From NCBI GenBank assembly GCA_964443745.1, contig CAYUEN010000015.1, positions 1 through 45,830 of the forward strand: a stretch of 45,830 nucleotides of DNA. The letters are read 5' to 3'. This document shows positions 23,084 to 32,364 of the stretch, one piece after another. The notes under the pieces were generated by a model. The model ran no database searches. It was given only the letters and a program-made list of their open reading frames with translations, and was not told the DNA's origin. A program made the translations under genes and the position numbers. Every line of letters begins with the position of its first letter. Within the stretch, counting starts at the first letter, position 1. The stretch comes from CAYUEN01 sp964443745. Lineage in GTDB: Bacteria; Campylobacterota; Campylobacteria; Campylobacterales; QNZT01.

Positions 23084-24484
23084 GTGAAAACAGACCGACT
23101 TTTGCTGTTTCTGCTTTTACTCGGCACTCTTTTGCATGCCGATCTTTTCTATTATAGCCACGGCAAGAAAATCCCCCTTCTTCCGCGGAGCGAAGCGAAA
23201 CTACGCACCTACGGCGAACCGGTCATCACCTCTTTTCTCACACCTTCTGGCACCACTCTCTGGCTCTCCGACTGGATCATCGTGGGCTTCGACGATCTTT
23301 CCGTAGCCAGAGAGATCCAGCGTCGTTACGATTTGCGCTTCGTCAAATATCTGACGGAAAAGATGGTACTGTATCGTATCTCCGAAGGTGATAACGCACT
23401 CGAAGTCTCCAATCTCATCGTGGAAAACGAACCGGTCCGATTCGCCCATCCGGACTTTCGTATCGAGAAGAAAAAAAGGACGATCTCCGATCCACTCTAT
23501 TCCGGAAGTTGGCATCTGCACAGCATCGGTATCGATGTGGATGGCGCATGGGAATACGCCACCGGAAACGGCATCAAGGTCGCCGTATACGACGAGGGGA
23601 TCGATATCGATCATGAAGATCTCAGAGCGAGCGTCTACGCTTTCGCCAACTACAACGTCGACGATAAAGCTTCGATACATTCGACCTACCCTACGACCGA
23701 CACAGGAAACTGGCATGGCACCGCCTGCGCGGGGATCATCACCGCCCAAGTCAATGGGAGAGGATGTGTAGGTATCGCTCCGGATGCCCATCTATACGCC
23801 ATACGCTATTCCGATCTCGTCGATCGCGATATCGATGCCTACAGTTGGATGATGAGCGAAGGGGTAAGCGTCGTCAGCAATAGCTGGGGAACCTACGAAA
23901 ATCTCGACGCCTATACCGAAATATTTCGGAAACTGGCGATCGAGGGGCGTGATGGAAAGGGAATGCTTCTCTTTTTCGCTTCCGGCAACGAAGGACGCAG
24001 TATGGACGATCCCGGTATCGACGACGAATCGGAATCCCCATGGGTTCTCTCGATCGGTGCCACCACGAAAGAGCACCGTATCGCTCGTTTTAGCAATTAC
24101 GGCAGCAGCCTCGATTTCGTCGCACCCGGAGAGTCGATCGTCACGACGGACAAAACCGGCTCGGCAGGCTACAGCGGCGGCAACTATACAGAGAGCTTTT
24201 CCGGTACTTCCGCCGCCTCTCCCGTGGCGGCCGGCGTAGCGGCACTGATGCTTTCGGCAAATCCCTATCTCACACGCGAAGAGGTGATCGCTATCCTCAA
24301 ACAGACCGCCAAAAAGATCTATCTGCATGAAAACGGCAGCAGACTCCGTTACGATGCAAACGGTTGGAACGCCTACGCTGGCTACGGTGAAATCGATGCC
24401 GACAGCGCTGTGGAAACGGCGAAGAACTATCACTCCCGTCTCAAAAATTTCGCACGTTCTCTCTTTGTCCAACAAGGATATTGA
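23084..24484 (+). CDS. Secreted subtilisin-like serine protease (S8 family)
   Basis: A 466-aa exported protease. A signal peptide (about 1-19, cut near LLHA) is followed by a propeptide-like region (about 20-135). The catalytic domain has Asp170 (VAVYDEGID), His211 (WHGTACAG), the oxyanion Asn302 (ASGNEG) and Ser376 (GTSAASPVAAGVAALM). All triad residues are intact. It has no C-terminal anchor or repeat domain, so it probably works in the periplasm or is released. The start is GTG with a good ribosome binding site. The next gene lies 82 bases downstream and may be co-transcribed. The substrate is unknown. Confidence 0.93.
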   Translation: MKTDRLLLFLLLLGTLLHADLFYYSHGKKIPLLPRSEAKLRTYGEPVITSFLTPSGTTLWLSDWIIVGFDDLSVAREIQRRYDLRFVKYLTEKMVLYRISEGDNALEVSNLIVENEPVRFAHPDFRIEKKKRTISDPLYSGSWHLHSIGIDVDGAWEYATGNGIKVAVYDEGIDIDHEDLRASVYAFANYNVDDKASIHSTYPTTDTGNWHGTACAGIITAQVNGRGCVGIAPDAHLYAIRYSDLVDRDIDAYSWMMSEGVSVVSNSWGTYENLDAYTEIFRKLAIEGRDGKGMLLFFASGNEGRSMDDPGIDDESESPWVLSIGATTKEHRIARFSNYGSSLDFVAPGESIVTTDKTGSAGYSGGNYTESFSGTSAASPVAAGVAALMLSANPYLTREEVIAILKQTAKKIYLHENGSRLRYDANGWNAYAGYGEIDADSAVETAKNYHSRLKNFARSLFVQQGY

Positions 24485-24566
24485 GAGGTTTAAAACTTTT
24501 CTTCCAGACTCCGATATAGCCTATATACAAACTCTCCTCTAGAGAGGGGGGACGCAATGGAGTCTT

Positions 24567-25496
24567 ATGCATATTTTCAGAGTCATTCTCCTCCTGGGGA
24601 CGATCCTTCCCCTCTTTGCGAAAGAGTTGATCACGCCGATTCCCGAAACGATCCCCTACGACCATGCCAAAGCGGCATTGGGGAAGAAGCTTTTCAGAGA
24701 TCCGATCCTCAGCCGAGATGGAACGATCTCGTGCGAGAGCTGCCACCATCTGGATTACAACGGTGCGGACGCCACGCCCGTATCGACGGGAGTGGAGGGC
24801 AGAAAGGGGGATCTTAATTCTCCTACCGTGTTCAACGCCGTCTTCAATTTTTCACAATTTTGGGATGGAAGGGCGAAAGATCTCAAGGAGCAAGCGATCG
24901 GACCGATCCTCAACCCCAAAGAGATGGACAGCAACCTTACCGAAGTGGTAAAGAGACTCAGATCCGACACCTTCTACCGCAGAGCATTTTACAGAATCTA
25001 TCAAAAGCGAATCACCATCGACCAGGTCGCGGAGGTGATCGCGGAGTACGAAAAGAGCCTTATTACACCCGATTCCAGATTCGACCGTTTTCTCAAAGGA
25101 GACAAAGAGGCGTTGAGCGACGAAGAGAAGGAGGGATACAAACTCTTCAAATCTTTCGGTTGTATCTCTTGTCACAACGGTGTCAATATCGGAGGGAATC
25201 TCTATCAGAAAATCGGTATCATCCAACCGTACCATCCTCTCAAAGAGTATGCAGGCCGCTATAACATCACTAAAAACGAAGAAGACAGATACTATCTGAA
25301 AGTTCCCTCTTTGCGTAATGTCGCACTTACCGCTCCCTATCTTCACGATGGCTCGGTCAAAACACTCGATCAAGCCATCAAGATCATGATTCATTATCAA
25401 CTCGGCCGTCTCAGCAAGGACGAGGATGTCGCCAAAATCGAAAAATTCCTCCATACCCTAACCGGCAGACTTCCCGAAAATGGAGAAGAGAGATGA
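24567..25496 (+). CDS. Periplasmic di-heme cytochrome c peroxidase
   Basis: A 309-aa member of the CcpA/MauG family that reduces hydrogen peroxide with electrons from cytochrome c. A signal peptide covers about 1-19. The two heme sites are C56-E-S-C59-H60 and C199-I-S-C202-H203. TPVSTGVEGRKGDLNSPTVFNAVFN and FWDGRAKDLKEQA (99-110) are family signatures, as is APYLHDGSVKTL near residue 256. A MauG-type oxidase cannot be excluded. The start lies behind a TGGAG site. The TGA stop overlaps the ATG of the EAL gene (ATGA), an unusual coupling between peroxide defence and c-di-GMP signalling. Confidence 0.93.
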   Translation: MHIFRVILLLGTILPLFAKELITPIPETIPYDHAKAALGKKLFRDPILSRDGTISCESCHHLDYNGADATPVSTGVEGRKGDLNSPTVFNAVFNFSQFWDGRAKDLKEQAIGPILNPKEMDSNLTEVVKRLRSDTFYRRAFYRIYQKRITIDQVAEVIAEYEKSLITPDSRFDRFLKGDKEALSDEEKEGYKLFKSFGCISCHNGVNIGGNLYQKIGIIQPYHPLKEYAGRYNITKNEEDRYYLKVPSLRNVALTAPYLHDGSVKTLDQAIKIMIHYQLGRLSKDEDVAKIEKFLHTLTGRLPENGEER

Positions 25497-27997
25497 GATT
25501 TCTCGACAAAAATTTCAAAAAACCTCTGGCACTCTATATCGTGATGGGAGTCCTCTCACTCTTTTTACTACTCTATTTCTACAATCTGAAAACGTTGATA
25601 AAAGAAAACTTCGAATTTCACCAGGATCTGGGCACGCTACAACTTCTCGACAAAGATCTCAATCTCTTCATTCGTAACAAAGCGGACTACCTCAATTTCG
25701 ACCAAGCCACAAAACTGACGAATCGTTTCGAGAATCACCTGGAGAAAATCCAAAAAGACGAAGCCTATCTCAAAATCTCCGACGATCCATTGGTAAAACA
25801 GAATCTCGAGGCCATCAAACGTACCTATGCCGAAAAGAGGCAGTTGATCGAACGCTACAAGAGCAGAATCGCCATCACAAGCAACTCCCTGCACTACCTG
25901 CCCGTTCTTTTGCAGGAACTCGAATCGTTCGAACACCGCAATATTGGGGAAATCATCCAGAAACTCTACGAGAGAATCACCCAGAACGCGTTGGGAGAGG
26001 ATCTCGATCGGCTGGAGTTTGGGGAACTGCTGCATCAATTGGAACAGAATGCCGATACGCTCTCCGGTGAACAACAGGAGATCGTTCAACTCTACAGGGC
26101 GCACATCTCCGCCGTCGCGGGAACAATCCAGGCTCTTCGGGGGATCAAGCGAGATCTTTCGCACATCCACCTGGATACGAAGATCGATCACTTCTCCAAA
26201 CGTGCCCATTCGCATCTGATACAAAAGATGAAAGAGGCGGTGGCGATCGATTTTCTGATGATCTTCATGCTGCTTCTGTTCTCACTCGCCAGCGGGCTGC
26301 TCTACTACAGACGTATCCGTAGTGAAAACGAGCTGAGAATTTTCAAGGAGGGTGTTGACAAGAGCGACAACGCGATCGTCCTGACAGATCCCGACCACAC
26401 TATCACCTATGTCAACCGCGCTTTCGAAAAGAATACAGGATACACTGCAGAAGAGGCGATCGGAAACCGTCCTTCCATTCTAAAAAGCGGAATGATGGAT
26501 CCCGATTTCTATCGGAACCTCACCCAGGAAATCAATGAGAAGAAACGGTGGTTCGGTGAATTCATCAATCGCCGAAAGGATGGTTCTGTCTATTACGAAA
26601 AGGCTTCGATCATTCCGATCACGGATGCGGAGGGAGAACTGCTGAGTTATATGGCGATCAAACTCGATATCACCCAGGACAAACTCTACCAGGCTTCGAT
26701 CCAGAAGAAAAACGAAGAGATCTATGAAAAACACTATTTCGACCAGCTTACCCATCTGCCAAACAGAAACAAACTGCTGGAAGATCTCGAAGAAATCGAA
26801 ACGGAAAAGACACTGCTACTTCTGAATATAGACGATTTTCAACAGATCAACGACTTTTACGGTATGCAAGCAGGCGACAATATCCTGGTCAAATTCTCCC
26901 AGATCATGATCGAAGTATCGCTCAACCATCCCAAACGCTTCTATCGTATGCATGCCGACGAATTCGCCATAGTGATCGACGCTCACTGTACCAAACAGGA
27001 GATAGGTGCTCTGATCAGCCAATTGGAAGCGAATATCGCCCGGGCTACCTTCTTCGTCTCTTTGAAGCAGCAGATCAGCTTCACCTTCTCCACCGGTGTG
27101 AGTTTCACGGGCAAAGGCACCAAAAATCCTCAGGCGATTTTGATCGAGGCGGATCTGGCACTCAAATACGCCAAAAAGAGCAGCTTCACCTATGCGATCT
27201 ACGACCCCTCCATGCAAATCACACCCGATTACGAAAAGAACATTCAGTGGCTCACGCGCCTGCGGGAGGCGATCGAAGAGGACCGCGTCGAACCATGGTT
27301 TCAGCCGATCGTCGACCGCAGCAGCGGGAAGATACACAGTTACGAATCGCTGATACGTATGATCGACGCCGCTGGCGCGCCGATTTCTCCTTTCTTCTTT
27401 CTGGATATCGCGAAAAAGGCGAAACTCTACGTACCGCTCACCAAACTGATGATTCGCAAAAGTTTCGAGAAATTCGCCAACAACGACTACCGTTTTTCAC
27501 TCAATTTTTCCTTCGAAGATATGGCCGACGAAGGCGTCGTCAAATATCTGATCCAACAGCTCTCCCGACTTCCCAAACCCGAACGGTTCACGGCCGAAAT
27601 TCTGGAAAGCGAGAGTATCACCAACTACGATATCACACAGGAATTCATCTCCCGACTCAAAATGTACGGATGCAAAATTGCGATCGACGATTTTGGAAGC
27701 GGCTACTCCAACTTCGAAAGAATCTTTCAACTGGGAGCCGACTATCTGAAGATAGACGGTTCGATCGTCAAACATATCGATGAAAACGAACAACTGCGGA
27801 TCATTACCGAAACGATCGTCTCCTTCGCCCACAAATCCGATATGTATGTCGTCGCGGAGTTCGTCCACTCCAAAGAGATCGCCGACTTGCTCGAAGGAAT
27901 GGGCGTGAGATTGATGCAGGGCTTCTACTTCGCCCCTCCTACGCAACATCTCGATCCCGAAATCGTATTGGAGGACGAAAAGGCAGAAGCCATGTAG
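25493..27997 (+). CDS. PAS-GGDEF-EAL membrane protein, probable c-di-GMP phosphodiesterase
   Basis: An 834-aa signalling protein. Membrane helix (13-31), a mostly helical periplasmic sensor (about 32-250), second helix (252-271), PAS (about 285-400), GGDEF (about 415-570) and EAL (about 590-820). The GGDEF motif is degraded to HADEF (487-491), so cyclase activity is unlikely. The EAL domain reads ESL but keeps the expected catalytic residues: Glu618, Asn671, Asp732/Asp733, Lys753, Glu789 and Gln809. It should hydrolyse c-di-GMP in the cytoplasm in response to a periplasmic or PAS signal. It is translationally coupled to the peroxidase gene. Confidence 0.9.
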   Translation: MRFLDKNFKKPLALYIVMGVLSLFLLLYFYNLKTLIKENFEFHQDLGTLQLLDKDLNLFIRNKADYLNFDQATKLTNRFENHLEKIQKDEAYLKISDDPLVKQNLEAIKRTYAEKRQLIERYKSRIAITSNSLHYLPVLLQELESFEHRNIGEIIQKLYERITQNALGEDLDRLEFGELLHQLEQNADTLSGEQQEIVQLYRAHISAVAGTIQALRGIKRDLSHIHLDTKIDHFSKRAHSHLIQKMKEAVAIDFLMIFMLLLFSLASGLLYYRRIRSENELRIFKEGVDKSDNAIVLTDPDHTITYVNRAFEKNTGYTAEEAIGNRPSILKSGMMDPDFYRNLTQEINEKKRWFGEFINRRKDGSVYYEKASIIPITDAEGELLSYMAIKLDITQDKLYQASIQKKNEEIYEKHYFDQLTHLPNRNKLLEDLEEIETEKTLLLLNIDDFQQINDFYGMQAGDNILVKFSQIMIEVSLNHPKRFYRMHADEFAIVIDAHCTKQEIGALISQLEANIARATFFVSLKQQISFTFSTGVSFTGKGTKNPQAILIEADLALKYAKKSSFTYAIYDPSMQITPDYEKNIQWLTRLREAIEEDRVEPWFQPIVDRSSGKIHSYESLIRMIDAAGAPISPFFFLDIAKKAKLYVPLTKLMIRKSFEKFANNDYRFSLNFSFEDMADEGVVKYLIQQLSRLPKPERFTAEILESESITNYDITQEFISRLKMYGCKIAIDDFGSGYSNFERIFQLGADYLKIDGSIVKHIDENEQLRIITETIVSFAHKSDMYVVAEFVHSKEIADLLEGMGVRLMQGFYFAPPTQHLDPEIVLEDEKAEAM

Positions 27998-28105
27998 GAT
28001 TCTTTTCGCACACTCTACGAAATCAGTCACTCCAAGTCGTTTTCAGACATTTTTGGTTATATTAGCCCTTCTGAACAGATCCAACTGCAATCCAAAAGGA
28101 GCTAT

Positions 28106-29401
28106 ATGTACCGTTTCGCCCCCTCTCCCACCGGAGATATGCATATCGGTAACCTTCGTGTCGCCCTCTTCAACTATATCATGGCGAAAAAAGAGCGGGA
28201 GCGTTTCATCATCCGTATCGAGGATACCGACAAAGCGCGCAACGTCTCCGGAAAGGATATGGAGATTCTACAGCTTCTCGAACTTTTCGGTATCGGTTAC
28301 GACGAGCTTTTCTACCAGAGTGAAAATCTTACCTTCCATCAGAAATTCGCGATGAAACTGCTGATGGAGAAGAAGGCGTTCGCCTGTTTTTGCACCGAAG
28401 AGGAGTTGGAGAGCAAACGGGCGGCGGCCAAGGCAGAAAAGAGAGCCTATCGGTATGACGGTACCTGCAGGAGACTGACGGACGAGGAGGTATTGAACAA
28501 CGAGAATCCTTTCGTCGTACGGATCAAAAAACCGCAAACTGCCATCCGATTCGTCGACGCGATCAAAGGAGAGATGGAATTTTCTCCCGAGAGTGTGGAC
28601 GATTTCGTTATACTTCGCCATGACAAGAGCCCGACCTACAACTTCGCCTGTGCCGTGGACGATATGCTGCATGATATCGGCTTCGTTATTCGTGGGGAAG
28701 ACCACCTCTCCAATACCCCCAAGCAGATCCATATTCGCCGACAACTCGGATACGAGAAACCGATTCGATACGCCCATCTGCCCATCATCCTGAACGAAGC
28801 GGGCAAAAAAATGAGCAAAAGAGACGACGCATCGAGCGTCAAATGGCTTCTGGAAGAGGGTTTTTTGCCGCAGGCGATCACCAACTATCTGATCCTGATC
28901 GGAAACCAACCCCCCACCGAAATCTTCACGATCGAAGAGGCGATAGGGTGGTTCGATCTTTCCAAACTCTCCGGATCGCCGGCGAAATTCGACCTTACAA
29001 AACTCAGACAGATCAACCGCGCCCATATCAACCGGCTCGAATCGATGGAGCTGGCCAAATTGATCGGCTACAGCAGCCGGGATATCGGAGCGCTCGCCAA
29101 ACTCTACACCGAAGAGGCAAGTACGCTCAATGAAATAAAAGAAAAAATAGATAAAATATTTTCAACGAAGGTGTGCGAAGAGTTTCCGGAAGAGTTCGAA
29201 ACGCTCAAAAAGATCGCCAAAACGCTTCCTTACGCGGAAGATTACGAGAGTTTCAAAAACGAACTCTCCCGAAAAAGCGGACTGAAGGGTAAACGGCTCT
29301 TCAAGCCGCTGAGGGTACTGCTCACCGGCGTGACGAGCGGACCGAATCTCGGCGATCTCTATCCGCATATCAAACACTATTTAGGAGAGATAATCAAATG
29401 A
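28106..29401 (+). CDS. gltX: Glutamyl-tRNA synthetase (possibly the tRNA-Gln-specific GltX2 type)
   Basis: A 431-aa class I synthetase. The HIGH-type motif is in FAPSPTGDMHIGNLR (residues 4-18) and the KMSKR motif is in GKKMSKRDDASS near residue 234. Campylobacterota have two GltX proteins; one charges tRNA-Gln with glutamate for later amidation by GatCAB. The short length and TGDMHIGNLR start resemble the second type, but I cannot settle this by eye. An AAAAGGAG site precedes the ATG; a TATATT -10 is at 28058-28063. The stop overlaps the YggT gene. Confidence 0.92.
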   Translation: MYRFAPSPTGDMHIGNLRVALFNYIMAKKERERFIIRIEDTDKARNVSGKDMEILQLLELFGIGYDELFYQSENLTFHQKFAMKLLMEKKAFACFCTEEELESKRAAAKAEKRAYRYDGTCRRLTDEEVLNNENPFVVRIKKPQTAIRFVDAIKGEMEFSPESVDDFVILRHDKSPTYNFACAVDDMLHDIGFVIRGEDHLSNTPKQIHIRRQLGYEKPIRYAHLPIILNEAGKKMSKRDDASSVKWLLEEGFLPQAITNYLILIGNQPPTEIFTIEEAIGWFDLSKLSGSPAKFDLTKLRQINRAHINRLESMELAKLIGYSSRDIGALAKLYTEEASTLNEIKEKIDKIFSTKVCEEFPEEFETLKKIAKTLPYAEDYESFKNELSRKSGLKGKRLFKPLRVLLTGVTSGPNLGDLYPHIKHYLGEIIK

Positions 29402-29694
29402 TCGTTTCCACATTTTTACAGGCTGTCGCGCAGATACTCTCGATGGTGATCAACCTCTATATCTGGGTCGTGATCATCGCCGCCCTCATCACATGGGTCA
29501 ATCCCGATCCCTCCAATCCCATCGTTCAGATCCTCAGAAGACTCACGGAGCCTGTCTACGCCTTTATTCGACGCTATATTCCCACCGTCATCGGGGGAAT
29601 CGATCTCGCACCGATCGTCGTGATATTGGCGCTGCAGTTTATCGACCTCTTTCTGGTACGCCTGCTTTTCAACCTCGCCGCAAGGATCGGATAA
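29398..29694 (+). CDS. YggT-family membrane protein
   Basis: A 98-aa protein with two hydrophobic regions (about 5-35 and 68-95). The segment ITWVNPDPSNPIVQILRRLTEPVY (about 28-51) is the YggT signature. These proteins sit in the inner membrane and have been linked to cell division and osmotic tolerance, without a proven function. It overlaps the gltX stop by ATGA and leads into the lytic transglycosylase gene after 5 bases. Confidence 0.92.
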   Translation: MIVSTFLQAVAQILSMVINLYIWVVIIAALITWVNPDPSNPIVQILRRLTEPVYAFIRRYIPTVIGGIDLAPIVVILALQFIDLFLVRLLFNLAARIG

Positions 29695-29699
29695 TCGGC

Positions 29700-31331
29700 T
29701 TGAAGCGACTCTTGGCTGCGGTGGCGATACCGCTGATTGCGGCGGCGTGGACGCCACCGACTTCTCTTGACGAACTTTTAACCAAACCCAGAAGCGTTGC
29801 GAAAGACTTCTACATTTGGCGGTTTTTGGAGAAAAACTGCACCCGTGAAGAGGCACAAACGCTTCTTGGAGAGGTGAAAAACCTCAACACCAAACTCTTC
29901 AACAGATTCGAAAAGCGGCTGAAAGATCCCGCATTCACGATGATCAGACACTGCCGCAGCCTTCCGGCCGACGCATTTTCGGACGCATCTCCTTCCTGTA
30001 TCATGGTCGGTCTCTCGTTGGCCAAAGCGGGAACGCTCCCTCCGACAAAACTGCAAAAAATCGCCGAGCGCATCGAAATCTCCTTTCCCGACAGAGCCCG
30101 CCTCTATCGGCTGATCGCCTCCCGTTCATGCAGCAAGTGGTACGAACACTCTCCCAAACTCTTTTTGCGCCTTTTCAACGGTGTCGGCAGCGAATACCGG
30201 CGCAAATACTGCAACCGGTCGCTTCCCTCTTCCCTGCTCGCGCGCCTGATCAAAGAGCCCTCCTTTTCCCGCAGCGTCGAGCTGATCGTACGGGACGAGA
30301 AACTAACCGCCCTGCACAAAAGCCTGCTCAAGATAGACGGCGGCGCACTCAGTGGGGACGCCAACTTTCTGCTTGCGCTCAATGCGATTCGCCTAGGTCA
30401 TGAAGAGATCGCGCAGTGGTATCTGAAAATGGCCGAAAAGAAGGCAAATTACGCCTTTTACCGCCATCGTGCGCAGCTGTGGCGCTATCTGACCACCAAA
30501 GATCGCCGAATCCTTCGCGAACTCGCCAAAGAGAACGAAGAGGTGGATATCTACACCCTCTACGCGCACGAGTCGCTCAATCTTCCACTGGAGCATATCA
30601 CGACCGCCATCCTACCCAAAAAGAAAAAAGCGGCGTTTGATATCACCGATCCCTTCCTCTGGCTGAAACTCAAAGCAAAACGCAACAAGATGGCGGATCC
30701 GAAAAAACGGGAAACCTGGGCGCTCTCTCTCAACTCCTCCGATACCGAACCGCATGTCGCCAGACTTCTCTACGACTACAAAAAACGGCGAAACTTTTTC
30801 TTGATGCCCTATCTTCGATATATGAAAACGATGCCGATCGAACGCAAGGCGATGATCCTGGCACTCGCCAGACAGGAGAGCAACTTCATCCCTTCGGAAG
30901 TCTCCACCTCCTACGCCCTGGGAATGATGCAGTTTATGCCGTTCGTGGCACGGGATATCGCCAAAAGAAACAAAATGGACGGATATCGGGCGGAGTGGAT
31001 GTTCGATCCCCAAAAGGCGATCCGTTTCGCGAATATCCATCTGGATATGCTCGAAAGTCGCCTCACGCATCCGTTGTTTGTCGCCTACGCCTACAATGCG
31101 GGACTCGGCTTTACGAAAAGGAGGGTGTTAAACGGAAAATATTTCGGCGAAGGAAAATACGAACCCTTCTGGAGTATGGAGATGATGCCCAACGCGCAGG
31201 CGAGAAAATACGGCAAGAAGGTGCTCGCCAACTATGTCGTCTATCGCGCGCTTTTGGGCAAACCCGTTTCGCTCACGGCTCTTTTGCGAAGTGCAGTGTC
31301 ACCTTCCCGTACTGATCGTTCCAGTAAGTGA
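29700..31331 (+). CDS. Soluble lytic murein transglycosylase (Slt type)
   Basis: A 543-aa periplasmic enzyme that cleaves peptidoglycan to 1,6-anhydromuramic products. A signal peptide (about 1-16), a long helical superhelix region and a C-terminal SLT domain are visible. The catalytic Glu (about 393) is in LALARQESNFIPSEVS, followed by SYALGMMQFMP and AYNAGLGFTKR. I chose the TTG at 29700, 5 bases after the YggT stop, because it gives a proper signal sequence; the frame is open further upstream only inside yggT. The last ~20 residues overlap the convergent lipoprotein gene by 59 bases and look like a chance extension. Confidence 0.88.
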   Translation: MKRLLAAVAIPLIAAAWTPPTSLDELLTKPRSVAKDFYIWRFLEKNCTREEAQTLLGEVKNLNTKLFNRFEKRLKDPAFTMIRHCRSLPADAFSDASPSCIMVGLSLAKAGTLPPTKLQKIAERIEISFPDRARLYRLIASRSCSKWYEHSPKLFLRLFNGVGSEYRRKYCNRSLPSSLLARLIKEPSFSRSVELIVRDEKLTALHKSLLKIDGGALSGDANFLLALNAIRLGHEEIAQWYLKMAEKKANYAFYRHRAQLWRYLTTKDRRILRELAKENEEVDIYTLYAHESLNLPLEHITTAILPKKKKAAFDITDPFLWLKLKAKRNKMADPKKRETWALSLNSSDTEPHVARLLYDYKKRRNFFLMPYLRYMKTMPIERKAMILALARQESNFIPSEVSTSYALGMMQFMPFVARDIAKRNKMDGYRAEWMFDPQKAIRFANIHLDMLESRLTHPLFVAYAYNAGLGFTKRRVLNGKYFGEGKYEPFWSMEMMPNAQARKYGKKVLANYVVYRALLGKPVSLTALLRSAVSPSRTDRSSK

Positions 31332-31770
31332 GCTCCAGCGTTCGGGTCGAGAGGGGAGGAAATTCGACCAGATAGTAGTGGCTCCACCGATTGCGTAGCG
31401 GCGCACTCTTGACCAGTGCGTCGCTCTCTTTGAGAGGGGTGATCTTGATCGGCTTCTCTCCCGCGAGCCTCAATTTGTATTGTTCGTTGTAGATTCCCTG
31501 ATGCTCGATATCCGAAGCGTCGTTGTCGATATAGATCCCTATCAGGAAATACTCTCTCTTTGGATTGTCGTATTTGGGATAGACGGGATTGAGGTATGTC
31601 GCGACGATCGACGCCTTGATCTCGAGCGCATTGTAAATTTCGCCCCGCTGGGTATGATGAAGCGCTTTTTGCTCCATCCGATCGGGAGCGAATAGCCCCG
31701 TTTTCACGGAACAGCCGGAGATGAAAGCGAGCGCGGCGACGGCCAGGAGACTCAGGAGTTTTCGATACAT
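31273..31770 (-). CDS. Hypothetical lipoprotein, 165 aa
   Basis: A lipoprotein with the signal MYRKLLSLLAVAALAFISGC (lipobox ISGC, Cys20). The mature part is mixed, with stretches such as YFLIGIYIDNDASD and LRNRWSHYYLVEFPPL that look like beta strands. I do not recognise the family. A GAAAAGAGG site supports the ATG at 31770; the frame is open further upstream but only antisense to mobB. It is convergent with slt and divergent from mobB. Confidence 0.78.
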   Translation of the reverse strand: MYRKLLSLLAVAALAFISGCSVKTGLFAPDRMEQKALHHTQRGEIYNALEIKASIVATYLNPVYPKYDNPKREYFLIGIYIDNDASDIEHQGIYNEQYKLRLAGEKPIKITPLKESDALVKSAPLRNRWSHYYLVEFPPLSTRTLELTYWNDQYGKVTLHFAKEP

Positions 31771-31798
31771 GCCAAACCTCTTTTCGTTGATGATAGAG

Positions 31799-31833
31799 AT
31801 TTTACACAAAGTTAATTGAGATTTTGTTACAAT
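31799..31833. promoter_or_regulatory. Divergent promoter region of the lipoprotein and mobB genes
   Basis: For mobB on the plus strand, TG-T-TACAAT (31825-31833) is an extended -10. For the lipoprotein on the minus strand, TAAAAT is the complement of 31799-31804. The two promoters face away from each other within 35 bases and could influence each other. Confidence 0.5.
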
Positions 31834-31857
31834 CGCCAAAAAGCGAGCAAAGAGCCG

Positions 31858-32364
31858 ATGAAACAGATCGCCGTAGCGTTCACGGGCCCCTCCAACAGCG
31901 GCAAGACGACGCTGATTACCAAAGTGGCGCAGATCCTCCTGAAAAACTACAGAGTCGCCATCGTCAAAAACGATCCCAAAGACAAAGCTATTTTCGACAC
32001 CCCAGGGAAAGACAGCGACATCTTCACCAAAACGGGCGCCGAAACCGTCGTCGTCTCTCCGACCCGAACCACTTACTTCTCCCACCGCAGCCGGACACTG
32101 CGTGAAATCATCAAGATGATCGGAACCTTCGACATACTGCTGGTAGAAGGCCTCAAAACCCTCCCTCTTCCGCGTATCGCAATCTTCCGCGGCGAGATAG
32201 AGACGCGGTATCTTCCCCATTCGGAAGCGATAGCGATCGACGAAAGCGTCGATATAGATGCATATACGATTCCCGAACACATCGATATCCTCGATTTGAA
32301 CGATCCCGAGGCGGTCATCGCATGGATTATGCGACACGGCAAGGAGACAAAGGAGATAACGTGA
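31858..32364 (+). CDS. mobB: Molybdopterin-guanine dinucleotide biosynthesis protein MobB
   Basis: A 168-aa P-loop protein that assists MobA in attaching GMP to molybdopterin. Walker A is TGPSNSGKTTL (8-18). NDPKDKAIFDTPGKDSDIFTKTGA and ILLVEGLKTLPLPRIAIFR (about 109-127) are MobB signatures. The ribosome binding site is weak; the ATG at 31858 fits the family start. GTGA overlap with fbp shows coupling. The cofactor it helps make is needed by enzymes such as the one at 12597. Confidence 0.92.
   Translation: MKQIAVAFTGPSNSGKTTLITKVAQILLKNYRVAIVKNDPKDKAIFDTPGKDSDIFTKTGAETVVVSPTRTTYFSHRSRTLREIIKMIGTFDILLVEGLKTLPLPRIAIFRGEIETRYLPHSEAIAIDESVDIDAYTIPEHIDILDLNDPEAVIAWIMRHGKETKEIT

Noticed and set aside
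31771..32337. N-terminal extension of the 165-aa lipoprotein
   Set aside because: It runs antisense through mobB; the lipobox signal and ribosome binding site fix the start at 31770.
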